Part shown: piece after piece, positions 42,294 to 51,130 of the stretch
Layout: every line of letters begins with the position of its first letter
How positions within the stretch are numbered: position 1 is the first letter of the stretch
Source of the DNA: Blastococcus saxobsidens
GTDB taxonomy: Bacteria > Actinomycetota > Actinomycetes > Mycobacteriales > Geodermatophilaceae
Assembly (NCBI RefSeq): GCF_010682065.1
Contig: NZ_JAAGWG010000019.1
Coordinates: forward strand, 1 to 64,000
Length of the DNA stretch: 64,000 nucleotides
Direction: 5' to 3'
Position numbers and translations under genes: made by a program
The notes under the pieces: model-generated
Told to the model about the DNA's origin: nothing
Database searches by the model: none
What the model saw: only the letters and a program-made list of their open reading frames with translations

Positions 42294-42839
42294 TCAGTTC
42301 CCGGTGGGGTCCTCGGCCGGGTCCTCGAAGTCGAACGGCTCGCCCGGGTCCTGCCCGGACGCCGCGACCATGGCGTCGATGGTGATCTCGCCGGCCTCCT
42401 CGAAGACGAACGTCACAGGGATGGACTCCGAGGACCGCAGGTCGGTCTGCAGGTCCTGCAGCACCACCGACGGCGCCCCCTCGGCGCCGACGTACACGTT
42501 GTCGTCCTCCGGGACCGGGATGGCCCCCGTCGCGCCGTCGGCCGTGAGCGTCGCACCGGCGAAGTCCGGGCCGCGGACGTCGACCAGCTCGTCCCCGGTC
42601 GAGCCGGTGTTGGCGATGCCGAAGAAGAGCTCGGCGTCCTCACCGGTGTCGTGCACGCCGTCCAGCGGGTACTCCAGCTGGACCTGCAGGAGCTTGAGGT
42701 CCTCGGTGACGGCCTCGTCGGGGCCCACGGCTCCGCTGTCGTCCACGTCGGGCTCGTCGGCCCCGCAGCCGGCGACGACGAACACCGCCGCGGCGGCGAC
42801 GGCCGTCCACCGGGCTCTCGTGCGTGCGGGCTGTGCCAT
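42294..42839 (-). CDS. Exported lipoprotein, PCu(A)C/LpqE-like
   Basis: 181-aa lipoprotein: RTRARWTAVAAAAVFVVAGC (lipobox Cys about 25), then a beta-rich acidic domain (LQVQLEYPLDGVHD, FFGIANTGSTGDELV, VGAEGAPSVVLQDL). The fold resembles PCu(A)C-like copper chaperones and mycobacterial LpqE, but the Met/His copper ligands of true PCu(A)C are not visible, so metal binding is doubtful. GAGGAGGAC precedes ATG 42839. Confidence 0.78.
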   Translation of the reverse strand: MAQPARTRARWTAVAAAAVFVVAGCGADEPDVDDSGAVGPDEAVTEDLKLLQVQLEYPLDGVHDTGEDAELFFGIANTGSTGDELVDVRGPDFAGATLTADGATGAIPVPEDDNVYVGAEGAPSVVLQDLQTDLRSSESIPVTFVFEEAGEITIDAMVAASGQDPGEPFDFEDPAEDPTGN

Positions 42840-42994
42840 GTCGTCCTCCTCGTTCCTCGCGTCCGGCAGCGCCCGGGACCGCCGCCGGGTCCGCGTCGCG
42901 CTCCGCCTCAGGGCTGCCCGTGCCCGGGAGCGGAAAACGAGCCGGGCCGGGTCCGTCACCGAACTGACACGGGCTCCGGGTCCAGGCGCCGGGC

Positions 42995-43999
42995 TCAGGC
43001 GCCGGGCCAGGACCAGCCGGCCTCCTCGACCAGCTGCCGGAGCCCGCGCCGCCGGTCGGTGCCGGACCTGAAGGCGCTGTCGCGCTCGGCGGTGGACCGC
43101 AGCGGGATGCCGGCACGCTCCAGCGGCACGACCGACGGGCACGGCGGCGGATCGCCCGGATGCCCGCCGGCGGCCAGGCCGCCGACGGTGCGGACGTAGT
43201 CGGCCACCGTCCGCCGGGCGGGCCGGACCGCGGATGCATCGGGAGCGACGCCGGCGTCGACCGCCGAGTCCAGGAGCAGCAGCACGTCGTCGAGGAGGGC
43301 GACGGCGACCGGCGCCGACTCCGCCGGGGACGCCGTCCGGAAGTAGTGCAGCACCGGGTAGGCGAAGTGCTGCTGCACGACGCCGGTGAGCGCGGTGGTC
43401 AGCCCCACGAGGTGCTGCGTGAAGGCCGGGCTGAAGCCGTGCCCCGTCCACCCCTCGACGACGATCTCCCCCGCCGTGCCGCCGAGCGCGTGCACCTGCG
43501 TGGCCAGTGCGCGGCGGGCCACCACGGCGGAGACCACCCCGAGCAGGTAGGTGATCGAGAGGGTGACGAGGATCAGCCCTTCCACCCCGGCCAGCGCCGT
43601 GAGGATCCGCCACACCGACGAGTCGGCGACGAAGTCGCCGGTACCGAGGGTCGAGATGGCGTAGCCGGCGTAGTAGGCGACGTCGGCCGGGCCGGCGGGC
43701 GCCTGCGTCTCCGCCGACCGGACCGAACCGCTGCCCAGGAAGACCAGCCACCAGCCCAGCCACGTGGTGGTCAGCCAGAAGGCGACGGTGACGACGAGCA
43801 GCGCCGGCCCGGAGTTCGACAGCAACCGCGACCGCCGCCCCGGCCGCCGCAGCCGTAGCGAGCCGCGCCAGAGCAGACCGAGGAGGCGACGGGTCAGCGG
43901 ACCGGCCCCTTCGCCGAGCGTCAGGGTCGTCAGGAGAACGTCGGCGAGCACGAGCAGGACGAGGACCGAGCCGGCGGCGACGAGCGCCGCACCGCCCAC
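42995..43999 (-). CDS. Two-pore-domain-like ion channel protein
   Basis: 334-aa membrane protein. Hydrophobic segments at about 5-25, 65-90 and 130-160 surround a pore-loop-like stretch YAGYAISTLGTGDFV, close to the K+ channel filter T-x-G-Y/F-G-D/T but with GTGD, so ion selectivity is uncertain. The C-terminal 180 residues are soluble and helical. Start GTG 43999 lies one base after the stop of the ZIP-like gene, so the two are co-translated. Confidence 0.75.
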   Translation of the reverse strand: MGGAALVAAGSVLVLLVLADVLLTTLTLGEGAGPLTRRLLGLLWRGSLRLRRPGRRSRLLSNSGPALLVVTVAFWLTTTWLGWWLVFLGSGSVRSAETQAPAGPADVAYYAGYAISTLGTGDFVADSSVWRILTALAGVEGLILVTLSITYLLGVVSAVVARRALATQVHALGGTAGEIVVEGWTGHGFSPAFTQHLVGLTTALTGVVQQHFAYPVLHYFRTASPAESAPVAVALLDDVLLLLDSAVDAGVAPDASAVRPARRTVADYVRTVGGLAAGGHPGDPPPCPSVVPLERAGIPLRSTAERDSAFRSGTDRRRGLRQLVEEAGWSWPGA

Positions 44000-44000
44000 G

Positions 44001-44825
44001 TCACTCCCCCAGCGCGGTGACGAGGGTCAGCAGCCCCGCGTACAGGGTGAGCCCGGCGAGGAACCAGCCGAAGCTGGACCGCCCGCTGGCGGGCAGCTCC
44101 TCCTTGAACACGTTGAGCAGGATCGAGCCGCCGAGCAGCGCGGTCAGCAACGCCACCACCACGGTGCTGGTCGGCGCGAACAGCGCATCGGCGCCCCAGC
44201 CGAGCAGCAGCGCCGCCGCCAGCAGCAGCCGGCCGGAGCGCGGGAACCGGTGCGGGTAGTGCTCCTCCAGAGACCGATCGGTGAGCACGAAGTGCAGCCC
44301 CATCGCGACCGCGAACAGCAGCGCGAACGCCACCCCGGTCTGCAGCCGGAGCGCCATCGTGTACGTGATCAGCGCGTTGTAGACCATGAAGGACCCGAGG
44401 TGGAGCCAGTAGACACCGGCCGGTTCGGCGCCGCCCGCACCCTCGCCACCCGCTTGCCGGCCGCCCGCGCCCGCCCCACCGGTCGAGCCGGCCGCCACCG
44501 CCCGGGACCGGGCCAGCCGGTCCAGGCCGTAGAAGGCGGCGAAGCCGGCCAGCGCCACGAGGAAGACGCCCAGGTCCAGCAGCGGGGTCGGCTCCAGGAC
44601 GTCGCTGAGGGCCTCCCCGATCGCCTCGTTGCCCTCGGCGATCTCGGGCAGCAGGTGCAGGAAGACGTAGGCGACGGCGAGGCCGCCGGCGAAGGACCCG
44701 GTGACCCGTTCCGGCACGAGGGGCAGCCCGCGCAGCCGGGGTGCGGCCACGTGCAGGGCGGCCAGGAGCAGGCTGAGCACGAGCGCGCCGATCAGCGCGC
44801 CGGTCGCCGTGAGCTCGCCCTGCAC
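44001..44825 (-). CDS. ZIP-like multi-pass membrane protein
   Basis: 274-aa protein with about eight hydrophobic segments. FLHLLPEIAEG resembles the H-x-x-P-E signature of ZIP metal permeases, and GGSILLNVFKEELP resembles a second ZIP helix with Glu; the central cytoplasmic loop is Gly/Ala-rich instead of His-rich. ZIP membership is therefore likely but not certain. GTG 44825 has a strong GAGGAGG site. It is divergent from the two-component operon, with a direct repeat between, and coupled to the ion-channel gene. Confidence 0.68.
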   Translation of the reverse strand: MQGELTATGALIGALVLSLLLAALHVAAPRLRGLPLVPERVTGSFAGGLAVAYVFLHLLPEIAEGNEAIGEALSDVLEPTPLLDLGVFLVALAGFAAFYGLDRLARSRAVAAGSTGGAGAGGRQAGGEGAGGAEPAGVYWLHLGSFMVYNALITYTMALRLQTGVAFALLFAVAMGLHFVLTDRSLEEHYPHRFPRSGRLLLAAALLLGWGADALFAPTSTVVVALLTALLGGSILLNVFKEELPASGRSSFGWFLAGLTLYAGLLTLVTALGE

Positions 44826-44898
44826 CCGCTGCCTCCTCGCACCCAAGGGTCCCGACGCTGGGCCATACCCCTCGTCCGGGGCGCAGTCGGGATCCGGA

Positions 44899-44914
44899 TG
44901 ACAGGTGCGTGACA
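44899..44914 (+). promoter_or_regulatory. TGACA direct repeat, 11-bp spaced, before the response regulator
   Basis: TGACA at 44899 and again at 44910, one helical turn apart, with the sequence ATGACAG-N4/5-GTGACAT. This spacing is typical of OmpR-family regulator sites. The same element recurs at 51074. It lies in the divergent region of the ZIP-like and two-component operons. Confidence 0.45.
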
Positions 44915-44963
44915 TTCCGCGCGGCGGGGCGCGAGGACCGCAGGCGGTGAGCACAGTACGGCG

Positions 44964-45683
44964 GTGGATGAGACCCCGGCCGCCGTCATGGGCACACTGC
45001 TCCCTGTGCCGCGTTCAGTACTGGTCATCGAGGACGACGCCCGCATCCGCCGCATGGTGCAGATGACGCTCACCCGGGAGGGCTTCGAGGTCGCCGAGGT
45101 CGCCACCGGCGAGGACGGCCTCGTCCGGCTCGCCGCCCGCCCCTTCGACGTCGTCCTCCTCGACCTCCGACTGCCCGGGATGAACGGGTTCGAGGTGTGC
45201 CGCGAGATCCGCCGCACGAGCACCACGCCGGTGATCATGGTGACCGCCCGCTCGGACAGCGACGACGTCGTCGCGGGGCTGGAGGCGGGGGCGGACGACT
45301 ACGTCACCAAGCCCTTCGTCCCCAAGGAGCTCGTGGCCCGGGTGCGCGCCCTCACCCGGCGCGCCCGCGAGGTCGAGGAGATCCCCGTCATCACCGTCGG
45401 GGACCTGGAGATCTCGCCGCTGGCCGGGAGCGTCACGCGCGACGGCCGAGCCCTGGAGCTCACCCGGACGGAGTTCCGGCTGTTCACCGAGCTGGCGACC
45501 GACCGCGGCCGCGTGCTCAGCCGGGAGGAGCTGCTGCAGCGGGTCTGGGGGTACGACTACTTCGGCGACTCCCGGCTGGTCGACGTCCACATCCGGCGGC
45601 TGCGCAAGAAGATCGAGACCGACCCGGCCAACCCCGAGGTCGTCACCACCGTGCGCGGCATGGGTTACCGGGTACCCGGGTGA
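44964..45683 (+). CDS. OmpR-family response regulator
   Basis: Transcription factor activated by phosphorylation from the adjoining kinase. 239 aa from GTG 44964; receiver domain with acidic pocket VIEDD, phospho-acceptor Asp67 (VVLLDLRL) and Lys116 (VTKPF), then a winged-helix DNA-binding domain (LTRTEFRLFTELA, RVWGYDYFGDSRLVDVHIRRLRKKI). ATG 44988 and GTG 45006 are alternative starts; the last gives the shortest natural N-terminus. Its stop overlaps the kinase start. It resembles MtrA-like regulators, but that identity is not proven. Confidence 0.92.
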   Translation: MDETPAAVMGTLLPVPRSVLVIEDDARIRRMVQMTLTREGFEVAEVATGEDGLVRLAARPFDVVLLDLRLPGMNGFEVCREIRRTSTTPVIMVTARSDSDDVVAGLEAGADDYVTKPFVPKELVARVRALTRRAREVEEIPVITVGDLEISPLAGSVTRDGRALELTRTEFRLFTELATDRGRVLSREELLQRVWGYDYFGDSRLVDVHIRRLRKKIETDPANPEVVTTVRGMGYRVPG

Positions 45684-47068
45684 GCGCTGCCTCCTGGACG
45701 CGCACCCTCCGGGGCCGGGTCACCCTCGCGTTCACGGCGGTGGCGGTCGTCCTCAGCCTCGTCCTGGCCGTCGGCGTGTGGCTGGGCGTCTCCCGCTACC
45801 TGCTGCTCGGCCGGGAACGGGCCACCCTGGCCCAGACCACGGCCAACGCCGCACAGGTGCAGCGCGCCGCGTCCGCCGAGGGGCTGTCCCCCGAGCAGCT
45901 GCTCTCGCAGCTGCCCCGGGAGAGCGGCTCCACGTCGCTGATCGCCGACGGCGACCGGTGGATCACCAGCTCCCTGGGGATCGGCCGGGACGACCTGCCT
46001 GCCGAGCTGCGGCGCACCGTGCTGGACGGGACCCCCGCGCGCCAGCGGTTCCAGGTGGACGGTCGGACGGTGCTCGCCATCGGGCTGCCGCTCGAGGGAT
46101 CCGGCGAGGCGTACTTCGAGGTCTTCCCGCTCGAGGAGCTCGACGACACCTACCGCGTGCTCGCCGGGGTCCTCGCGGCCGCGGTGCTCGCCGTCGTCCC
46201 CGCCTCGCTGCTGGTCGGCAGCTGGGCCACCCGTCCGACCCTGCGCCCCCTGGACCGGGTCTCCGCGGCGGCCGCGGCGGTCGCCGCCGGGGACCTGGAC
46301 GCACGGATCGACCCCCAGGGGGACCCCGCGCTGGTCCCGATCGCCCGCTCGTTCGACACGACGGTCAGCGCCCTGCAGGAGCGGGTCCGCAGCGACGCCC
46401 GCTTCGCCGCGGACGTCAGCCACGAGCTGCGCAGCCCGCTGACCACGATGCTCGGCGCGCTCGCCCTCCTGGCCGAGCACGAGGAGGATCTCCCCGAGGA
46501 CGGCCGCGAGGGACTGGCGCTCCTGCAGGCGGAGGTCGTCCGTTTCGAGCGGCTGGTGGCCGACCTGCTGGAGATCTCGCGCGGCGACGCCGGCAGCGCG
46601 GACGCCGTCCTGGAGGAGGTCCACCTGCCCGCCCTCGTCCGTGAATCGCTGTCCCGGCGCCGCGTCGAGGGCCGCCCCACCGCTCCGCTCGTCGTCGCGC
46701 CGGACGCCGCGGACGTGGTCGTGCTGGCCGACAAGCGCCGGCTGGAACGGGTGATCGGCAACCTGGTGGAGAACGCCGACAAGCACGGCGGTGGCGTGAC
46801 CGCGGTCCGGGTCGAGGCGGGACCGGCCGACGCCCGCCTGGTGGTGGACGACGCCGGACCGGGGATCCCCGAGCACGAGCGCTCGCGGGTGTTCGAGCGG
46901 TTCGCGCGGGGCCGGGACACCAACCGGGCACGCACCGACGGCGCCGGCCTCGGGCTGTCGCTGGTGACCCGGCACGTGTCGGCGATGGGCGGCCGGGTCG
47001 CGGTGTCGGACAGCCCCGACGGCGGCGCCCGCTTCACCGTCACCCTCCCCCTGCAGGACGCGCCGTGA
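45680..47068 (+). CDS. Sensor histidine kinase
   Basis: 462-aa membrane kinase. Two membrane helices (VTLAFTAVAVVLSLVLAVGV at about 15-35 and VLAGVLAAAVLAVVPASLL at about 160) enclose an external sensor of about 110 residues; then come HAMP, the phospho-acceptor His248 in FAADVSHELRSPLTTM, and the ATPase boxes NLVENADKHG, VDDAGPGIP and GAGLGLSLV. GTG 45680 overlaps the regulator stop by 4 bp and its own stop overlaps the GerMN gene. It belongs to the MtrB-like group by order and context; the signal is unknown. Confidence 0.93.
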   Translation: MSAASWTRTLRGRVTLAFTAVAVVLSLVLAVGVWLGVSRYLLLGRERATLAQTTANAAQVQRAASAEGLSPEQLLSQLPRESGSTSLIADGDRWITSSLGIGRDDLPAELRRTVLDGTPARQRFQVDGRTVLAIGLPLEGSGEAYFEVFPLEELDDTYRVLAGVLAAAVLAVVPASLLVGSWATRPTLRPLDRVSAAAAAVAAGDLDARIDPQGDPALVPIARSFDTTVSALQERVRSDARFAADVSHELRSPLTTMLGALALLAEHEEDLPEDGREGLALLQAEVVRFERLVADLLEISRGDAGSADAVLEEVHLPALVRESLSRRRVEGRPTAPLVVAPDAADVVVLADKRRLERVIGNLVENADKHGGGVTAVRVEAGPADARLVVDDAGPGIPEHERSRVFERFARGRDTNRARTDGAGLGLSLVTRHVSAMGGRVAVSDSPDGGARFTVTLPLQDAP

Positions 47069-47757
47069 GGCGGCTGACGGCGGCGCTCGTGCTCGCGGCG
47101 CTGGGGCTGGGTGGCTGCGGGGTGCCGCCCCAGGAGGAGCCCGAGCGGCTCGAGGTCCCCGCCCCCGAGGCGCCGGCGGACCCGACCGCGTCCCTCGGCG
47201 GGCAGGAGGCGCAGATCTGGCTCGTGCGGGGGCGACGGCTGGAGGCGGTCTCCCGGCCGGTCTCGCCCGCCGACGTCCCGACGGTGCTCGCCGCGCTCGT
47301 CACCGGCCCGAGCCCCGACGAGGCGGCGTCCGGGCTGCGGACGGCGCTGGGTCCGCAGGAACTGGACCACAACGGCCCCACCCCGGAGGACCGGATCGTG
47401 ACCCTGGACGTGACCCGCGAGTTCACCGGTCTGATCGGGGGCAACCAGCAGCTCGCGGTCGCCCAGGTGGTCTGGACGGCGACCCAGTTCCCGACGGTGG
47501 ACCGCGTGCGGTTCACCGCCGAGGAGGAGCCGTTGGAGGTGCCGACCGACCGCGGGCTGACCGACCGGCCCGTCGGCCGCGAGGACTACGCCTCCGTGGC
47601 GCCGGCCGAGCAGCCCGACGGGTCCTCGGCGCCCGCCTCGTCGACCGGACCGGCGCCGTCGCCCGGACCGACGGAGGCGGTGCCCCCGACGTCGGCACCG
47701 GCGTCCCGCACCGGACGCCGGCCGGTCCGTCCGGCCGTCCGCGGCGGCCGGCGATGA
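47065..47757 (+). CDS. GerMN-domain lipoprotein
   Basis: 230-aa lipoprotein (RRLTAALVLAALGLGGC, Cys about 18) with one GerMN domain (IWLVRGRRLEAVSRPV, LAALVTGPSPDEAASGLRTAL, TLDVTREF, VAQVVWTATQFPTVDRV) and a Pro/Ser-rich tail. In MtrAB systems the lipoprotein LpqB, which has a GerMN domain, modulates the kinase; this shorter protein may do the same for the neighbouring kinase. GTG 47065 overlaps the kinase gene by 4 bp, and its stop overlaps the DUF2254 gene. Confidence 0.88.
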   Translation: MRRLTAALVLAALGLGGCGVPPQEEPERLEVPAPEAPADPTASLGGQEAQIWLVRGRRLEAVSRPVSPADVPTVLAALVTGPSPDEAASGLRTALGPQELDHNGPTPEDRIVTLDVTREFTGLIGGNQQLAVAQVVWTATQFPTVDRVRFTAEEEPLEVPTDRGLTDRPVGREDYASVAPAEQPDGSSAPASSTGPAPSPGPTEAVPPTSAPASRTGRRPVRPAVRGGRR

Positions 47758-49094
47758 GCCCGACCGGCGCGCTCCGGCAGGTGCGCAACCGGCTCAGCGG
47801 TGCCCTGTGGCCGGTTCCCGCGCTGGCGATCGTGCTGGCCGTCGGCCTCGGGGTCACCCTCCCCGCGCTGGACGGGCTGCTCGGCGGGCCGGGGGACGAC
47901 AACCCGCTCACCTTCGCCTTCGGCGGCGGCCCCTCGGCGGCCCGCGACGTCCTGGCCGCGATCGCCGGTTCGCTGATCTCGGTGACCGGCCTGACGTTCT
48001 CCTTCACGGTCGTGGCCCTGCAGCTCAGCAGCAGCCAGCACTCCCCCCGGCTGTTGCAGACCTTCGTCACTGACCGGGTCGTGCAGGCCACGCTCGGCGT
48101 CCTCGTGGGCACCTTCGTCTACGCGCTCACCGTGCTGCGGACCGTGCGGACCGAGGGGGCCGACGACGTGGCCTTCGTGCCCCGGCTGTCGGTCACCGTG
48201 GCCTTCGGGCTGACCGTCATCAGCGTGATGGCCCTGGTGCTCTTCCTCGGGCACCTCGCCCGGTCGCTGCGCGTGGAGACGATGCTGCGCGACGTCTCCG
48301 ACGAGGCCCGGGCGACTTTCGCGCGGGAGCTGCCGGAGGCCGGCAGCGAACCGGCGTCGGCCAGGGCGGAGCTGCCCTCCGGCCCACCCCGCCCGGTCCT
48401 CGCCCGCAGCAGCGGGTTCGTCGTGGACGTGGACGGCCCGCGGATCGCCGAGGCGGCCGAGCGGGCCGGTGCGACGGTGCTGCTGGCCCACCGGATCGGC
48501 GACTCGGTCGTGGCCGGCACCCCGATCGCGCACGCGTGGCCCGCGGCGCCCGGATCCGCCGTCGACCTGGACGCCGTGGGCGAGGCGCTGGCCGAGGGCG
48601 TCCGGCTCAGCTTCGAGCGCACACCCGACCGGGACGTGGCCTACAGCCTGCGCAAGACCGTCGACATCACCGGGCGCGCGCTGTCCCCCGGGTCCAACGA
48701 CCCGACGACCGCGGTGCACGGCCTCTCGCACGTGTCCGCCCTGCTGGGGGAGCTCGTCAGCTGCCCGCTGGACGCGACCCCGTTCCGGGACGAGGACGGC
48801 GTGCTGCGGTTCGTGCTGCCGCAGTGGACCGCCGAGGAGCTGGTGCGGCTGGGGATCGAGGAGCCGATCCAGTACGCGGGCGGCCAGCCCGCGGTGCTCC
48901 GCCGGCTGGCCGGACTGCTCCGGGAGCTCGCCTGGCGGGCGCCGCGGGGCAGCCTCGACGAGACGCTGCGGACCCGCCTGGACCAGGTGGTCGCGCTCGC
49001 CGAGGAGTCGACGAGCATCGACCGGGCCGAGACGACGCTCTGGCGGACGCACCTGTCCGACGCACTGGCGGGGCGCTGGACCGTGCAGCCCTGA
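47754..49094 (+). CDS. DUF2254 family membrane protein
   Basis: 446-aa membrane protein. The N-terminal part has about four hydrophobic segments and the DUF2254 pattern GLTFSFTVVALQLSSSQHSP followed by LLQTFVTDRVVQATLG; the C-terminal 230 residues are soluble, with LSPGSNDPTTAVHGL. Function unknown. It is the last gene of the two-component operon, overlapping the GerMN gene by 4 bp, so it may be part of the sensing or response machinery. Confidence 0.88.
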   Translation: MSPTGALRQVRNRLSGALWPVPALAIVLAVGLGVTLPALDGLLGGPGDDNPLTFAFGGGPSAARDVLAAIAGSLISVTGLTFSFTVVALQLSSSQHSPRLLQTFVTDRVVQATLGVLVGTFVYALTVLRTVRTEGADDVAFVPRLSVTVAFGLTVISVMALVLFLGHLARSLRVETMLRDVSDEARATFARELPEAGSEPASARAELPSGPPRPVLARSSGFVVDVDGPRIAEAAERAGATVLLAHRIGDSVVAGTPIAHAWPAAPGSAVDLDAVGEALAEGVRLSFERTPDRDVAYSLRKTVDITGRALSPGSNDPTTAVHGLSHVSALLGELVSCPLDATPFRDEDGVLRFVLPQWTAEELVRLGIEEPIQYAGGQPAVLRRLAGLLRELAWRAPRGSLDETLRTRLDQVVALAEESTSIDRAETTLWRTHLSDALAGRWTVQP

Positions 49095-49107
49095 GGCGCA
49101 TCGGCGG

Positions 49108-49635
49108 TCAGCCGCCGGCGCGCTGCTCGGCGTGGAGCACGCCCTCGAGGCTGGATCCGCTGCCCATCTTCTGCGCCGGGACGACGCTCAGGGAGCCGTC
49201 GCTCTCCAGCACGACCGCGGCGATCGAGGACAGGTCGCCGGAGCCGCTGGCACGGACGGCCTGGCGGAGCTCGTCCATGGAGAGGCGCTGCTCCCGAAGG
49301 GCGTCGGCCAGCGGCTCGCCGTCGCGGAGGACCAGGGTCGGCCGCGAGGTGACCACGTTGCGGAAGCGGGGCCAGCGCGTGGTCAGCCAGGCGACGAGGA
49401 ACTGGGCGGAGGCCAGCACCGCCAGGGCCAGGGCGCCCTCGGTCCAGGAGACGTCGCTGCTGAGCAGGATCGTCGCGAGGGTCGAGCCCAGCGCCACGGT
49501 GACGACCAGGTCGAAGGCGTTGAGCTTCGCCAGCGTCCGCTTCCCCGACAGGCGGAGGATCACCACGACGGTGACGTAGGCGCTCAGCCCGATGGCGATG
49601 ATGCGGCCCAGGTCGGACCACGAGTCGAACCACAT
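49108..49635 (-). CDS. DUF421 / YetF-like membrane protein
   Basis: 175-aa protein: three membrane helices, then a soluble beta/alpha domain. Family signatures are LRLSGKRTLAKLNAFDLVVTVALGS and DELRQAVRASG; related Bacillus YetF/SpoVA-like proteins are linked to spores or the cell envelope, without a known activity. ATG 49635, 16 bp after the antiporter gene on the same strand, so the two probably form an operon. Convergent with the DUF2254 gene. Confidence 0.9.
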   Translation of the reverse strand: MWFDSWSDLGRIIAIGLSAYVTVVVILRLSGKRTLAKLNAFDLVVTVALGSTLATILLSSDVSWTEGALALAVLASAQFLVAWLTTRWPRFRNVVTSRPTLVLRDGEPLADALREQRLSMDELRQAVRASGSGDLSSIAAVVLESDGSLSVVPAQKMGSGSSLEGVLHAEQRAGG

Positions 49636-49651
49636 GTGTTGTCTTCTCTCC

Positions 49652-50878
49652 TCAGGCGTTCGAGCGGCGGTCGGCCGGCGTGTGCGCCCGCCGGTACAGG
49701 ACTCGGCCCGGGGACGACGTCATGCCGTGCACGACGGTGCTCGCCGCGACGACGAGGCTGCCGGCGGCCAGCACCACCGGGTCCAGGGCCAGGCGCTCGG
49801 CCTCCAGGCAGAGGTAGAACAGGGCCGAGACGCCGATGGGACCGAACCAGCCCACGAAGGCGGCGTCGGGCCGGCCGAACCGCAGGGGACGCCGCAGCAG
49901 CCAGATCGCCGGCAGGCGGCGCAGCAGCAGCACGCCCACCACGAGCGCGGGGCCGCGCCAGCCGAGCTCCGCCCACGCCGCCCACGGCAGGACGGCGCCG
50001 ATGGCGACGAACAGCGGGAGGACGAGGAAGCGGTTGACCGCCTCGTCGATGGGGGCGTCGTCGGTGCGGTCGGAGCCGGTGGCCACCCCGTTGAAGGCGA
50101 GGCCGGCGACGAACACCGCGAGGATCCCGTCGACGTGCAGCAGGCCCGCGGCGCCGAGGACGGCGAAGGCGAGGACGACGGTGAAGAGCAGGCGTGGCGC
50201 AGGATCGGTGGACCCGTGCTGCTCACCCGTCCGCAGCGCCCGGGCACCGAGCCATCCCGCCGGGACGCCCAGCAGGACCGCGCCGGCGACCTGCCACAGG
50301 GACTCGGCGAGCCCGGCACCGATGCTGTCGGCGCCCGCGATCGCGAGCGCGATCAGGACCAGCGGCAGCGCCAGGCCGTCGTTGGCTCCCGATTCCAGGG
50401 ACAGGATCTGCCGGTCGCGGGCCGGGAGGTCCTCCTCCGCCGGCGTCCCGGTGACGACGCTGGAGGCGAGCACGGGGTCGGTCGGGCTCAGGGCCGCGCC
50501 GATGAGCAGAGCGGCACCGAGGCCGACGCCCAGGGTGAGGGCGGCCAGCCCGGCGGTGACCAGGGCCATGACCGGCATGACGACGGCGAGCAGCAGGAGG
50601 ACGGGGCGCAGCCGGGAGCGGGCGTCGGTGAGCGGGTAGCGCAGCGCCACCGACATCACCGAGACGGCCAGCAGCAGCCGGGTGGCGGTGTGCAGCCAGG
50701 TCTGGTCCTCGGTGACGGGCGCCAGGTCCAGCACCCCGAGCAGGTGGGGGCCGAGGACGATGCCGATGAGCAGGCCGAGCACCGGCTCGGAGACCGGCCA
50801 CCGGCGGAGCCGGCCGGAGGCCGCAGCGACGGCCAGGCCGAGCGCTCCCGAGGCGACGAGGACGACGTCGATCAGCAC
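49652..50878 (-). CDS. Cation:proton antiporter (CPA1/NhaP-like)
   Basis: 408-aa membrane protein with about 12 hydrophobic segments. CPA features: GAALSPTDPVLASSVV (ion-site Pro/Asp), LSLESGANDGLALPL (the conserved ND pair) and FVGWFGPIGVSALFYLCL. These indicate Na+(K+)/H+ exchange. GTG 50878 (GGATGGGA upstream) is preferred; the frame continues upstream only as Arg/Pro-rich nonsense. It is followed by the DUF421 gene. A TGACA direct repeat lies about 200 bp upstream. Confidence 0.88.
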   Translation of the reverse strand: MLIDVVLVASGALGLAVAAASGRLRRWPVSEPVLGLLIGIVLGPHLLGVLDLAPVTEDQTWLHTATRLLLAVSVMSVALRYPLTDARSRLRPVLLLLAVVMPVMALVTAGLAALTLGVGLGAALLIGAALSPTDPVLASSVVTGTPAEEDLPARDRQILSLESGANDGLALPLVLIALAIAGADSIGAGLAESLWQVAGAVLLGVPAGWLGARALRTGEQHGSTDPAPRLLFTVVLAFAVLGAAGLLHVDGILAVFVAGLAFNGVATGSDRTDDAPIDEAVNRFLVLPLFVAIGAVLPWAAWAELGWRGPALVVGVLLLRRLPAIWLLRRPLRFGRPDAAFVGWFGPIGVSALFYLCLEAERLALDPVVLAAGSLVVAASTVVHGMTSSPGRVLYRRAHTPADRRSNA

Positions 50879-51073
50879 GGGGTCCCATCCGGTCCGGTCG
50901 ACTGTCCGGCGAGGGGGGCCCGGATCGGACCGGAGCCGACGTCGGCCACGTGCGGTCCGGGGTCCGCTGCTGCGCGGCGGCGCATCGACCCTCCTCCTCC
51001 ACGGTTCCCTGTCCCGGCGACGCCGGGCGGTCCTGCCTACCCGGGAAGGCAGGGCTTCCCCCGGCCACACGCA

Positions 51074-51089
51074 TGACAGATCCGTGACA
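51074..51089. promoter_or_regulatory. TGACA direct repeat, 11-bp spaced, upstream of the antiporter
   Basis: TGACA at 51074 and 51085, within ATGACAG-N4/5-GTGACAT, the same sequence pattern and spacing as at 44899-44914. It lies in the 300-bp gene-free stretch between the antiporter start (50878) and the nrdJ end (51179). No other strong signal was seen in that stretch except the nrdJ terminator. Confidence 0.4.
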
Positions 51090-51130
51090 TCGACCGGTGC
51101 GCCATGCGGGACCGCCCGACCCGGGACATG

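Noticed and set aside
44964-47757. Calling the two-component operon mtrA-mtrB-lpqB
   Set aside because: The order fits, but the lipoprotein is far shorter than LpqB and is followed by a DUF2254 gene; a true mtrAB may exist elsewhere in the genome.
49102-49117. CGGCGG/CCGCCG hairpin at the convergent DUF2254/DUF421 ends
   Set aside because: Only a 6-bp stem and it lies partly inside the DUF421 gene; too weak to call a terminator.
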